Made by a program: the position numbers and the translations under genes | The notes under the pieces: model-generated | Told to the model about the DNA's origin: nothing | Database searches by the model: none | Seen by the model: the letters and a program-made list of their open reading frames with translations, nothing else | NCBI GenBank assembly: GCA_026874595.1 | Contig: CM049317.1 | Span: 40,138,401-40,202,400 of the forward strand | Direction of reading: 5' to 3' | From: Sipunculus nudus | Lineage: Eukaryota; Annelida; Sipuncula; Golfingiida; Sipunculidae | Length of the DNA stretch: 64,000 nucleotides | Shown here: piece after piece, positions 35,273 to 44,781 of the stretch | Layout of the letters: every line of letters begins with the position of its first letter | Position numbering within the stretch: position 1 is the stretch's first letter

Positions 35273-36895
35273 TTTGAATTAAGTAGTATACAATATCTTT
35301 CTTTTAATCACGCAAACTTTGACATTAGTACAGATGTTTTGATAAGTAATAATTTCCATATTCAAAATATGGCATAAATCATAATCACCTAGTCCTGCTG
35401 TAAAAACCCAAGTTAATATAAGTGAAGGAAGAGTGCAATACCATACGCTCCCGTAATAAGAGTGACCTGTCAGGGCGAAGTTCATTCGCTTTCTGTAAAT
35501 ACGAGTAAAACATTGACCAAAGTACAAAGTAATTTGTTTTTCCTGATGCTGATGAACAGTTAATGCTTTTTTGTACAGTTTCCTATCGTACACCAAATGT
35601 TCATTAATTTTCCGATCATTTAACCTAAAAGTAACACAAGGTGAATACAGACAAAACACATAACACAACATGAACATGATCAGATCAAACACAGCACAGA
35701 TATTATGTATATAGCAAAACATCAACAACATCACATAGATAAGGGACGTTGACGAGACATTAACGAGGTCCTGCAAATTGAAGAACGAGTTTTCATAATT
35801 ATCTACCTTTAAATGCGACGAATTAACTCATATTAGTTTTTTAATGTAAAACCATCGCAAATAATTTTGTCAAAGTAAAAAAGCTTCAATGAGTAATGAA
35901 GTTTAATTTCAGAAATAGGTGACATTATTATTTTTTTTATTTATTTGCGTTTTATATCCAGTTATTGAGACATATATTATAATAACGAGAATTCTCATAT
36001 TTATACGTTTAACTATTTTATTATGTATTCTGTCAAATGGGTTTTACCAGCAATATATATAAATTCTATTTATGTTTATGCTATAATAATGAGTTTTTTA
36101 TTTTTCAATTTATCGGTACAAAAAAAAATTAAAAAAAATTATTCCAGTCCTTTTTTCTATTAATCCTGTCTGATATATCTTTATTAAAATACAGTACCTT
36201 TGACTTCGGCTAAGTACACAGAATATTTTATAATTTCACAAAGTCAATAGCTAATTTATTTCCTATTATTAAGACAGTATATATCCACCATATAATCTAC
36301 AAACATTTTAAGAAAAGTTCTTCCTGGAGGCCACCTGTCTTCATTCAACTTGTTTTAAAATTACCAATAAAAGGTGCCTAAACAAAAATTAAGGGTTTTC
36401 ACCGTTGATCATTATATTTATGGTACCAAGCGCCACAAAGCAATTTTATTGTCACATGTCGGTTTACATTTATACCTGTAATTATACAAGATCTGATAAT
36501 GTTTATGCAATAATCATGAGTTAATAATCGATTTATCTGTGATTAAGACAATATTCTAGTCATATTTTTATAATGCTTTTGTCCATTATATATCTTTTAT
36601 TAATATAGTAATTTGATGATCAAATACAGTACCTTCGACGTCGGCTTGGTATATGGAATATATTTCTGTTTCACAATGCTTGATTCGATTCCTATTATGA
36701 ACTAATAATTATATTCACCATATATCAACAAGGTCAAAAGTAAAAATTAGTCCCGGAGTCCGCTACTTTCCGTTTCACTTCACTTATTCTAAAATAAACA
36801 AAAGTGCTGAGCGAAAATGGGGTTTACACTGCTGAACATAGTACTCGATACCAGGCGCCCCAAAACAAATTCGTTGTCAATGCACACCTGACCAT
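35273..36895 (-). other. Long inter-ORF spacer of the L1-like element
   Basis: 1.6 kb between ORF1 and ORF2, very AT-rich. It contains a 165-codon minus-strand ORF (35279-35776, MQDLVNVSSTS...) ending just before ORF2. Its N-terminal half is hydrophobic and Cys-rich, but nothing in it is recognisable and AT-rich composition could explain it. Two loosely similar blocks around 36170-36250 and 36600-36680 (both with 'acagtaccttcgac/tgac...cggct') suggest an internal duplication. Confidence 0.55.
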
Positions 36896-37846
36896 TCAGC
36901 GATTGTTAACTTCACTTTGAATCGGCACCCGTCGCCCGTCTATTATCAGCTGCCCTCGCCAAAACCTGGTCTTCATATTTTGTCTATGGGCCTCCTTCAT
37001 TTGTCCCATGGCCTTTTTCTTTAGGGTGTAATCCTCCTTTGTTAAGTCCTCCAGTATGAAAGGGGACCGCGTTTCGCTTGGTTTGTTGAAAGAGAGTTTT
37101 GCGTTCCTTAAGATCTTGTTCCTGACAGGCCTGGAGTAACACCTGAATATTAAATGTCTAGGTTTTCCATCTGAACGTTTACCAGTCCTGTGAGCCATCT
37201 CTACCACTTTCTTTGCTTCACTTACTGTACATTCAGTCCCCAATAATTTAGCTTCTGCTATGTATTTCGCGGCAATCCCAATACAATCTTCTTTATCATT
37301 TTCAGGCACCCCCACAATTCTGAGGTTAAACTCCCTGGTATAGCGCTCCATATTTAGCATCCTATCTGACAAAGTTTTCTCTAACTTGTTAAGTCTTTCT
37401 GTAAGTTTCTTATCTGACGCCTTAAGCATATCGTTCTCACGTTTTAATTGCTCATTCTCGTTTTCCATTTTTTTCATCTCTTGACAGTTTTCATCATATT
37501 TACTCTGTATGAACTTTACAGTTTTTTCCAGTTCCTCTATCTGGCTCTTATGATTATTCGTCTGAGTCTTTATAACAACCACCTGACCTTCTACTACTTT
37601 TATTTCTTTCCTCAAGGCATCTTTGCATTCTTCAATAGCTGCTCTCATTTTTGTTTCCAAATTTTGAAAATAAATGTCCAGATTCGTGTCGCTTGACCCC
37701 TCTGGCTCTAGGTTTTGTTCAGATTGGGCCGCCATGGCTGGCTGAGCACCTGTTTCTGTTTGCTCACTTTCCTTGTCATTTCCTGACTTTTCTGTCAGGT
37801 AGGTGTCCATATTTTTCTGAGATACACCTCTCTTTGTCCTTACCAT
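36896..37846 (-). CDS. ORF1: L1-like ORF1p: RNA-binding coiled-coil protein
   Basis: 316 residues, uninterrupted. An N-terminal polar stretch (to ~55) precedes a long heptad-rich coiled coil (~58-165, e.g. QIEELEKTVKFIQSKYDEN). An RRM-like domain begins at MERYTREFNLRIVGVPEND (~167), with AHRTGKRSDGKPRHLIFRCY, and a C-terminal domain follows (FILEDLTKEDYTLKKKAM, TRFWRGQLIIDGRRV). This is the standard arrangement of L1-type ORF1p, which trimerises and packages element RNA. The start ATG at 37846 lies ~115 bp inside the element 5' end. Intact, and paired with an intact ORF2. Confidence 0.93.
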   Translation of the reverse strand: MVRTKRGVSQKNMDTYLTEKSGNDKESEQTETGAQPAMAAQSEQNLEPEGSSDTNLDIYFQNLETKMRAAIEECKDALRKEIKVVEGQVVVIKTQTNNHKSQIEELEKTVKFIQSKYDENCQEMKKMENENEQLKRENDMLKASDKKLTERLNKLEKTLSDRMLNMERYTREFNLRIVGVPENDKEDCIGIAAKYIAEAKLLGTECTVSEAKKVVEMAHRTGKRSDGKPRHLIFRCYSRPVRNKILRNAKLSFNKPSETRSPFILEDLTKEDYTLKKKAMGQMKEAHRQNMKTRFWRGQLIIDGRRVPIQSEVNNR

Positions 37847-37962
37847 GGTCAGTGACTGATATATGCTGAAGAAATAGAGCCTTTAATTAACTTTTTCTTA
37901 AATTTAAGCAGGAGCTCGTCGTGACACGTCTCACTCCCCACGCATGGCCTTGACCTCCTTCT

Positions 37963-37976
37963 GCACTGCTATGTTT
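37963..37976. repeat. Target-site duplication of the L1-like element, right copy
   Basis: gcactgctatgttt, identical to 31254-31267. It marks the 5' end of the L1-like element at 37962. Confidence 0.9.
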
Positions 37977-38316
37977 ATCTGCAGCTCTTCTAGCTGCATC
38001 CGGGGGGGTTTTCACTGCATGTGGATTTCTATTGTTCATAACCAATGTCTAAGTCTTCCATGGCGTGTCTGATCTCGCGCTCGATTTGTAGCATCAGAGA
38101 AGTGGAACATCCACCTGATATCTCCCTCTCTACTTGTCTGGTAATGTCCAAAACTTCTTTCACTAAAGTCCAGAATTGAGTTTCACAGTTCTCCTTGACC
38201 TTCTGAGAAGGCTTTACTTTCCTAACACTGCGTCTCCATTCAGTTTCAGGTTCATCGGCAGAAACATCAACAGGTTCATCAACACGGTTCTTTTCTTCCT
38301 CCGACATGTTTATCAT
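37977..38316 (-). pseudogene. gag: BEL gag, N-terminal part
   Basis: The frame from 38316 (MINMSEEEKNR) encodes an acidic start, then a basic 'WRRSVRKVKPSQKVKEN' and a helical stretch (FWTLVKEVLDITRQVEREIS, DLDIGYEQ) as found at the start of BEL/Pao Gag. A stop (38026-38028) follows. A further gag-like piece rich in Ala/Arg (DAARRAADKH) runs up to the L1-like insertion at 37976 and continues beyond it at 31253 (SALRQLLDRLQQEDPFE). Confidence 0.7.
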
Positions 38317-38499
38317 AAACTATTTCTCTTTCAAGTACACTGATATATAATGAATACTGCAGCAGTTCATGAAAGATCAGTCATATAACTGTAACTGGAC
38401 TTCAAAAAAGTCTCTAAGGATAAACTCAGATCTTGAACTTAGGTTCCGCCATCATCATGGTTCGTATAAACTCTTAGGTAGTTTCGCTGATATCGTTAG

Positions 38500-39910
38500 G
38501 GTGACTATTTACTGTATTGTAATCATAATACCAGTGTCATATCACAATGACTATCAAGAGGTTGATCCTCAAGTCACAAACATATAACTGTTATTATAGT
38601 CTCACAAATGGGTTGAGAATGTTCACTGTGTCATATATCATCAAAGGAATGTCATCTCAAAATGTAGGCCATTCACAAAAATATTCAAGTGTCAAAGGTT
38701 CGCAAGTATGTAGCAGTTGACAATAGAATCTCACACCTGAGATCAAACCCAATACACGGTGTCATATCACAATGACTAACAAGAGGTTAATCCTCAAGTC
38801 ACAAACATATAACTTGGTACTGTTATTATAGTCTCACAAATGGGTTGAAAATGTTCACTGTGTCATATATCATCAAAGGGATGTCATCTGACAATGTACT
38901 AAACACAAAATATTCAAGTATCAAAGGTTCACTAGTATGTAACAATTGATAATAAAGTCTCACACCTAAGATCAAACCCAATACACTGTGTCATATATCA
39001 TCCAAGGGATGTCATCTCACAATGTACTCAACACAAAATATTCAGGTATCAAAGGTTCGCAAGTATGTAGCAGTGACAATAAAGTTTCACAACTGAGATA
39101 AAAAAAACTAATACACTGTGTCATATATCATCCAAGGGATGTCGTCTCACAATGTACTTAACACGAAATATTCAAGTATGTAGCAGTTGACAAAGTCTCA
39201 CAGCTGAGATCAAAACCAATACACTGTGTCATATATAATCCAAGGGATGTCATCTCACAATGTACTAAACACAAAATATTCAAGTATGTAGCGGTTGACA
39301 AAGTCTCACAGCTGAGATCAAAACCAATACAGTGTCATATATCATCCAAGGGATGCCATCTCACAATGTACTAAACACAAAATATTCAAGTAAGTAGCGG
39401 TTGACAAAGTCTCACAACTGAGATAAAAAACAAATACAATGTGTCATATATCATCCAAGGGATGTCATCTCACATGTACTAAACACAATATTCAAGTATG
39501 TAGCGGTTGACAAAGTCTCACAGCTGAGATCAAAACCAATAGTGTCATATATCATCCAAGGGATGTCATCTCACAATGTACTAAACACAAAATATTCAAG
39601 TATGTAGCGGTTGACAAAGCCTCACAACTGAGATCAAAAACAAATACAATGTGTCATATATCATCTAAGGGATGTCATCCCACAATGTACTAAACACAAA
39701 ATATTCAAGTATAGCAGTTGACATAGTCTCACAGCGGAGATCAAAACCAATACACTGTGTCATATATCATCCAAGGGATGTCATCTCACAATGTACTAAA
39801 CACAAAATATTCAAGTATCAAAGGTTCACAAGTATGTAGCAGTTGATAATACAGTTTCAAAAACTGGGAACAGAACAAATACGCTGTATCATATATCATC
39901 CATTCTGATG
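38500..39910. repeat. Tandem repeats in the BEL leader
   Basis: About eleven units of 104-130 bp, each with 'gtcatatatcatccaaggga', 'tgtcatctcacaatgtact', 'aaacacaaaatattcaagta' and 'cacagctgagatcaaaa'. Unit starts: ~38630, 38862, 38990, 39119, 39227, 39335, 39443, 39545, 39653, 39758 and 39887. Longer units carry an extra 'tcaaaggttcgcaagt' block. The repeats lie between the 5' LTR and gag of the BEL element, i.e. in the transcribed leader. Two further related blocks with 'gttcatgatgtcatat' follow to ~40130. Confidence 0.9.
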
Positions 39911-40301
39911 TCACATCACACTGGTGTTTCATTAACTAGCTCTCACAAGTTCGTAAGCACTGTATATCAAGCAGAATCATACAAATGTTCATGATGTCAT
40001 ATACCATCACATCTGAAGTCACATCACATTGATGTATCTTGTAACTAGTTTTCACAAGTTCATAAGCACTGTATATCAAGCTGAATCATACAAATGTTCA
40101 TGATGTCATATCTCATCACATCTGATATGGTGCAGCTCATATATAAAAGGATTCAACTACCAAGTTGTCATAGTTCATAAGCGCCGTTATGCAGTTTCTT
40201 TAAAAAAATTTTAATTCAGGCCTTCAAGGGGTATCATATAATCATAGCTAGGGTTCATCTTACACACGTCTGTTGACTGCATCTGGCATTCTGTCTTTGA
40301 C

Positions 40302-40806
40302 TGTACTTGATTGCAGGGTTGCGGAAACAATAATGAGAACGACGCCTGGTGTTGTAAATACTGATTTTATTCCGTGAACAGGGGTAAACCTCACATCGAT
40401 GGATACAAGGTCTCAATCAGGAACAAAACCGTCAACGACTCTGGCCATCTCATGGTTTTCCAAGCAGCAAAACTGCACATCACGCACCTTCCTAATAATT
40501 ATAGCTGAGCTGACATCATATTGTTGTTTTTTTTTTATTATTTAAGCAATCTTCATTCCAAAATTGGTCGTTCGCGCCTTCTGATCACCCTTACCCCAAT
40601 ATAGTCCCTTTACCATCTATATTCATACGCCAATGCTGACAAAAAAACCAACAGACAAATATCTTTCCATATGTGTAGACCAAATATAAACAGGTGACAT
40701 TCCTTCCAATGACGCTCACACATGAATTCTTACATTATCGCCCAAGTAAACAAACATTGTCTCTAAGATTGTTGACAATGTGAAAGGCCGCATGCTGGCA
40801 CTTACA
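40302..40806 (-). repeat. BEL 5' LTR
   Basis: 505 bp, minus strand starting TGTAAGTGCCAGC and ending AATCAAGTACA. Near-identical to the two outer parts of the 3' LTR, but lacking ~245 bp between them. No primer-binding site for a recognised tRNA could be identified in the bases next to 40301. Confidence 0.9.
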
Positions 40807-41520
40807 TAGGCAGAATACGTCAATGTGAATCCATTTGAGGCAAAACAACCATTATGGCAGAACAAATTCATTACTCTAAGAGATCAGGTGATGTACAATA
40901 GAGAACTGTCAGATTTGGAGTTTAGATCGGTCGGGGATTTGGTTAGGAGTAAATGAAGAATTAAAAAAACTCGTGAAGTGATCCAAGGCGAAGTGTAGGC
41001 CTACAAAAGACAATACGTAAAATGGCAAAGCCTGGTGAAATCATTTCCAAAGAAATGGATATTTTTGTTAGAGAGTCAGGGGGTAGACTGTGACATAGAT
41101 TACCAAAAACATCTCGTTCCAATAGAAGGTCTAATGGAATTAAACAAAATTAAATCATGGGTATTTTATAAGGGCTTCGTAAATGATTTGAAAAGAATTC
41201 TAACTTTCACAATGTAAATTAGAAAATCAGCATAGAGGTCTTTTGGAAGTATATATGTGAATATTAAATAAAAAACCTCTATCGACACCTGTTCTCGTCA
41301 TTTCCATAATTATCTTCCAGTTAACAAGATACTGTACAGATTAGGGCCTGTCAGAAACCCGACTGTGTCCCTTCTGTTTCTCAGAGCCAGAAACAATCGC
41401 GCATATTTTTTGCATATGTCATATTGCAATTAAGCTATATTTAAAAGTAAAAGACTGCTTATAAAAAGCAGGTTTAGCGCTCCCGCAGACGTGTTTAACA
41501 ATACGTGTTTAATTCATGGG
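40807..41520 (+). pseudogene. Decayed L1-like ORF2, 3' piece
   Basis: Protein-like sequence resumes right after the BEL flank: NPFEAKQPLWQNKFITLRDQ (40831 on), DLEFRSVGDLV, then 41035-41216 (SFPKKWIFLLES, GLMELNKIKSWVFYKGFV). In another frame near 41357-41422 is CPFCFSEPETIAHIFCICH, the C-terminal Cys/His motif of L1-like ORF2. Several stops and frameshifts. Together with 16715-17011 it is the tail of one ORF2 into which the BEL element jumped. Confidence 0.75.
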
Positions 41521-41599
41521 AGGGCAAATTATTGTCTCTCAGTTAATTAAAGTCTTTGCTACGAAATGTAGAGAAAATTGTATACAGAACAAAGGCACT

Positions 41600-41876
41600 C
41601 GTTTCCAGCACTAAAATGGCCCTGAAACTGTAGACACATTGAGTATGGGCGATATACCTGTTATAAAAGAACAAGGTAATGACTAATGAACTCCACCGCT
41701 ACGCGGGCAAGACAACTTTTTTTCACAAGTGCGAATTCCGGAGAATTATCCGCTACACAAGCATGATCACGCGCCTTTTTGTTGAAAACATCTGTATTTA
41801 CCAGATTAAACTTCCAAAAATAAAAGTTCCCTTCACTAACTGCAAATTCCAGCACGTTTATTCCAGCTGCGACACC
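41600..41876 (+). repeat. Inverted-repeat arm, left
   Basis: ~280 bp from 'actcgtttccagcactaaaa' to 'cagctgcgacaccg'; its reverse complement is at 42476-42757. The ORF translated in both arms (RYTSMITRLFVEN in one, RFTSMITRLFVEN in the other) follows from shared DNA; no known domain. Confidence 0.85.
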
Positions 41877-42227
41877 GAATATCTTCTGTGGCGGACTGAT
41901 TGATATTGATGCTGAAAGTGAACACATGGTGGCGTTAGTTACTTTGTTGCTCATATTGCAAGCTTGAACTTGGCTCACCCATAGTATGTAAGTTTTATGC
42001 ACAAACTATTGAAACATGGTGGCAGCGGTTTAACCAGAAGCCTTATGTGCAAGAAAACACCTAGAACTGGTGAATAGAGACTGTCAAGCTGTAAGTATGT
42101 GTACTTTCTTCTCGATGCGGTACCTTCCTCTATTATCACCCACCCGTGTGGCCCGCCATGAAAGAAGATATGAAGCCATTTGAGATACAAAACCTGCTTG
42201 AATTCTACTCAATGCTCCTGTTAGCTA
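41877..42227 (+). repeat. Direct repeat 1: possible LTR end plus leader of gypsy element
   Basis: 351 bp from 'gaatatcttctgtgg' to 'ctcctgttagcta'; repeated at 42770-43128 with few differences. It contains 'attgaaaca' followed by TGGTGGCAGCGG (from 42017), which has the look of an LTR end and primer-binding site, though I cannot assign the tRNA. Confidence 0.75.
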
Positions 42228-42475
42228 AATGGATTTCCCCCTGAGCTGGCGTCTGTGATTGACTGCATGGTACCAGTCGTTTTCTACATCTCTTTTAGGC
42301 GCACTATTCAAACAGCTGTCAAATTGTTTATGAAGTTGAAAATTAGTAGGCATGGTATGCAAACACAACCAGGACCATTATGTCACTTGTTTTGTATACA
42401 TTACGTCTGTTCTATAACCATAACATACATTAAGCCCGGGATGACGTCAACTAGTAAATGTATACATGACAAATG
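42228..42475. other. Spacer between repeat arms
   Basis: No gene recognised; the 73-codon ORF here has no recognisable domain. Confidence 0.4.
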
Positions 42476-42757
42476 ACGGTGTCGCAGCTGGAATAAACGT
42501 GCTGGAATTCGGGGTTAGTGTAGAGAACTTTTATTTTTGGAAGTTTAATCTTGTAAATTAAGGAGTTTTCAACAAAAAGGCGCGTGATCATGCTTGTGAA
42601 GCGGATATTTCTTCGGAATTCGGACTTATGAAAAAAAGTTAATTTTTGTCTTGCCAGCTTAGCGGTGGAGTTCATTACCTTGTTCTTTTATAACGGGTAT
42701 ATTGCCCATACTCAATGTGTCTACAGTTTCTAGGCCATTTTAGTGCTGGAAACGAGT
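42476..42757 (-). repeat. Inverted-repeat arm, right
   Basis: Reverse complement of 41600-41876, ending at 'ctggaaacgagt'. Each arm is followed on the plus strand by a copy of the direct repeat, so the same segment sits in opposite orientation upstream of two LTR-like copies. Confidence 0.85.
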
Positions 42758-42769
42758 TCCTGTGATACA

Positions 42770-43128
42770 GAATATCTTCTGTGGCAATATGCAGGACTGA
42801 TTGATATTGATGCTGAAAGTGAACACATGGTGGCGTTAGTGACTTTGTTGCACATGTTGCAAGCTTGAACTTGGCTCACACATAGTATGTAAGTTTTATG
42901 CACAAACTATTGAAACATGGTGGCAGCGGTTTAACCAGAAGCCTTATGTGCCAGAAAACACCTAGAACTGGTGAATAGAGACTGTCAAGCTGTAAGTATG
43001 TGTACTTTCTTCTCAATGCGGTTGCTTCCTCTATTATCACCCACCCGTGTTGCCCGCCATGAAAGAAGTTATGAAGCCATTTGAGATACAGAACGTGCTT
43101 GTATTCTACTCAGTGCTCCTGTTAGCTA
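42770..43128 (+). repeat. Direct repeat 2: possible LTR end plus leader
   Basis: Second copy of 41877-42227, with candidate primer site TGGTGGCAGCGG from 42918. It lies ~140 bp upstream of the gag start at 43267, as expected of the 5' end of the following element. Confidence 0.75.
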
Positions 43129-43266
43129 GTGACTGTTGACTTAACATCAGGTACGATCTTGAAAACTTCGGGGAATACTAGTTCCTGCCTTAGATTGTCC
43201 CATGATCCTGAGTGACTGATTCAACTGTGTGCTCCGCATTTAAACTGACACTGCAGATACATTAAC

Positions 43267-44760
43267 ATGATGGCTGGTCAAGCATCTTATGCACCCCTGT
43301 CTGTGCAAACACCACCTCCCTTGCAACTTGGTACCAATATGGTAGAGGACTGAAAAAATGTTGAAAGAGCTCTTTAAGAACTATAAGATCATATCTGAAC
43401 CGGATAAAAGGGATAAAGGATACCAATGGGCAGTGTTTCTAAATTGTGCTGGGACTGTGGGAATTTTGTTGCGGAATCCACAACTGTGATACGATCACAG
43501 ATGTGGGAATAGCCTGTACATGTAGGCCTCATAATGGTGAAACAGTATACACTGGTAGAAGGCACCAAAAAAACTCTAAAAACTGCTATATGTACACACC
43601 AAAATACATCCGTTTGCGTCTTTGGTAGTATATGGGTCTTTCTGGCAATTTTACCACCTTCTTACCTTAATATATTAATGAAACATTATCCCTAACAATC
43701 GTTGTAAGCCTGTGGTGATTTAAACATAAAAAACTACAGGAATTTGTAATGATCGACTTGTACCCTGCACCAACATCTATTATTGCCCGCTTTTTCTAGT
43801 TCAAACAGCGATAAGATGAGAGCAGGTTCCCATTCTAAATCTTGTTGCAAAGGACTGTGGGTCACTCATGTAATAATGGCGGTTTGTTCTCTATGTAAAC
43901 ACAACAGCACTTGGCAAAATTATGAATAAGTAGGGCAATTGAGCATTATTTTGGTGCCACAATTTTGCAGATGTTTCATAAAACATCCAAAGACAACAAA
44001 AAGGTAATTATTTTATGTTGACACCGCTTTAAATGTCACTTATACGATTCCAAAGGGATCTCCTATTTGGAACCTTTTGAGGCGTTTTCCTAAGGGTCGA
44101 TCCCAAGACTTTGTTGACAGAGAGGAGCAGAGCAGATCGGAATCACACATGTTGGAACAAGACAAGTGGGAAATAAGATATATAACAGTCTTGTGTTTGC
44201 ACCCGCGGGACCAGATGACAACCCTCCTGCTGAGGACAAACAAGATATTGCTACAATCATTAGAAAGTTTGATGAACACATAATAGGTGAAACAAATGAG
44301 ACCTATGAGAGGTATAAATTTAATAAGAGGGAACAGAATGAAAATGAAAGTATAGAATCATATGTATCAGCCCTCAGAGAGCTGTCATGTATGTATAACT
44401 TTTGTGATTGTTTGAGGGATTCACTGATTAGAGACCGGTTAGTCACTGGGATCCAGGACAATTCAACCCACAAAATGCTGTTACAGACATGAAAGTTGAC
44501 TTTGAACACTGCTATAGACGTATGTAAAGGGGCCGAGGCCACTAAACAAAGGTTAGAAACAATGAATGTTAGTCCAGCTACATCAGCTGCTAAAGTAGCA
44601 AAACAGCCCAAACAAGCTCAATACTCTCACAACAAAACCCTCCCAGTATTGAGGTGTAAGTTTTGTGGCAGGAGTCATCAAAGAAAAAAGGAATTGTACC
44701 CTGCATTGGGGAAAGTATTGTAACAAGTGCAGAGAAAAAAAACACTGTGCAGTCTGCGGT
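43267..44760 (+). pseudogene. gag: Plus-strand gypsy gag, interrupted
   Basis: Starts MMAGQASYAPLSVQTPPPLQ at 43267, with a stop in place of a residue near 43354. It continues in another frame as NYKIISEPDKRDKGYQWAVF to 43456. After a 702-bp insert it resumes at 44166: NKIYNSLVFAPAGPDDNPP, NETYERYKFNKREQNENESI and CDCLRDSLIRDRLVTGIQDN, a conserved capsid region of animal gypsy Gag. It then runs (44496-44760) into zinc motifs CKFCGRSHQRKKE and, one frame over, CNKCREKKHCAVC. Stops, frameshifts and the insert make it non-functional. Confidence 0.85.
43464..44165. mobile_element. Unidentified 702-bp insert in gypsy gag
   Basis: Flanked by the 7-bp direct repeat gtgggaa (43457-43463 and 44166-44172). 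Gag similarity stops at one copy and restarts at the other. No ORF with recognisable similarity. The ends 'ttttgttgcggaatccacaa' and the reverse complement of the other end, 'ttgtcttgttccaacatgtg', are only weakly alike. It could be a non-autonomous DNA transposon. Confidence 0.55.
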
Positions 44761-44781
44761 CCAACTAATACTACAAGATAG

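Larger units (their letters stand above)
31268..37962 (-). mobile_element. Full-length L1/Tx1-like non-LTR retrotransposon
   Basis: 6.7-kb minus-strand element with 5' UTR (~37847-37962), ORF1, a 1.6-kb spacer, ORF2, a ~240-bp 3' UTR and a poly(A) tail seen as 38 T's at 31265-31302. AATAA directly precedes the tail. Flanked by the 14-bp perfect duplication gcactgctatgttt. Both ORFs are uninterrupted, in contrast to every other element here. It lies inside BEL gag. Confidence 0.95.
17012..40806 (-). mobile_element. BEL/Pao LTR retrotransposon, nested and broken
   Basis: Minus-strand element of ~23.8 kb including its insertions; about 7.5 kb without them. Edges: 5' LTR 40302-40806 and 3' LTR 17012-17451 plus 24541-24849, both with TG...CA ends on the minus strand. 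The flanks are TGGGC (17007-17011) and TAGGC (40807-40811), a 5-bp duplication with one difference, as expected for this superfamily. Internal order is leader with tandem repeats, gag, protease, RT, (RNase H deleted), integrase, polypurine tract. Interrupted by a Gmr1-like gypsy element in the 3' LTR, a jockey/CR1-like element in gag and an L1-like element in gag. Clearly non-autonomous now. Confidence 0.9.

Noticed and set aside
35279..35776. 165-codon ORF as an established third protein of the L1-like element
   Set aside because: No recognisable domain and an AT-rich context; kept only as a possibility within the spacer entry.
38500..39910. CRISPR-like array
   Set aside because: Units are long (104-130 bp), contiguous and degenerate, with no repeat-spacer alternation, and the genome is eukaryotic.
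41679..42675. Two similar ORFs (…SMITRLFVEN…) as a duplicated gene pair
   Set aside because: They are the two arms of an inverted repeat without known domain or codon evidence; shared DNA explains the similarity.
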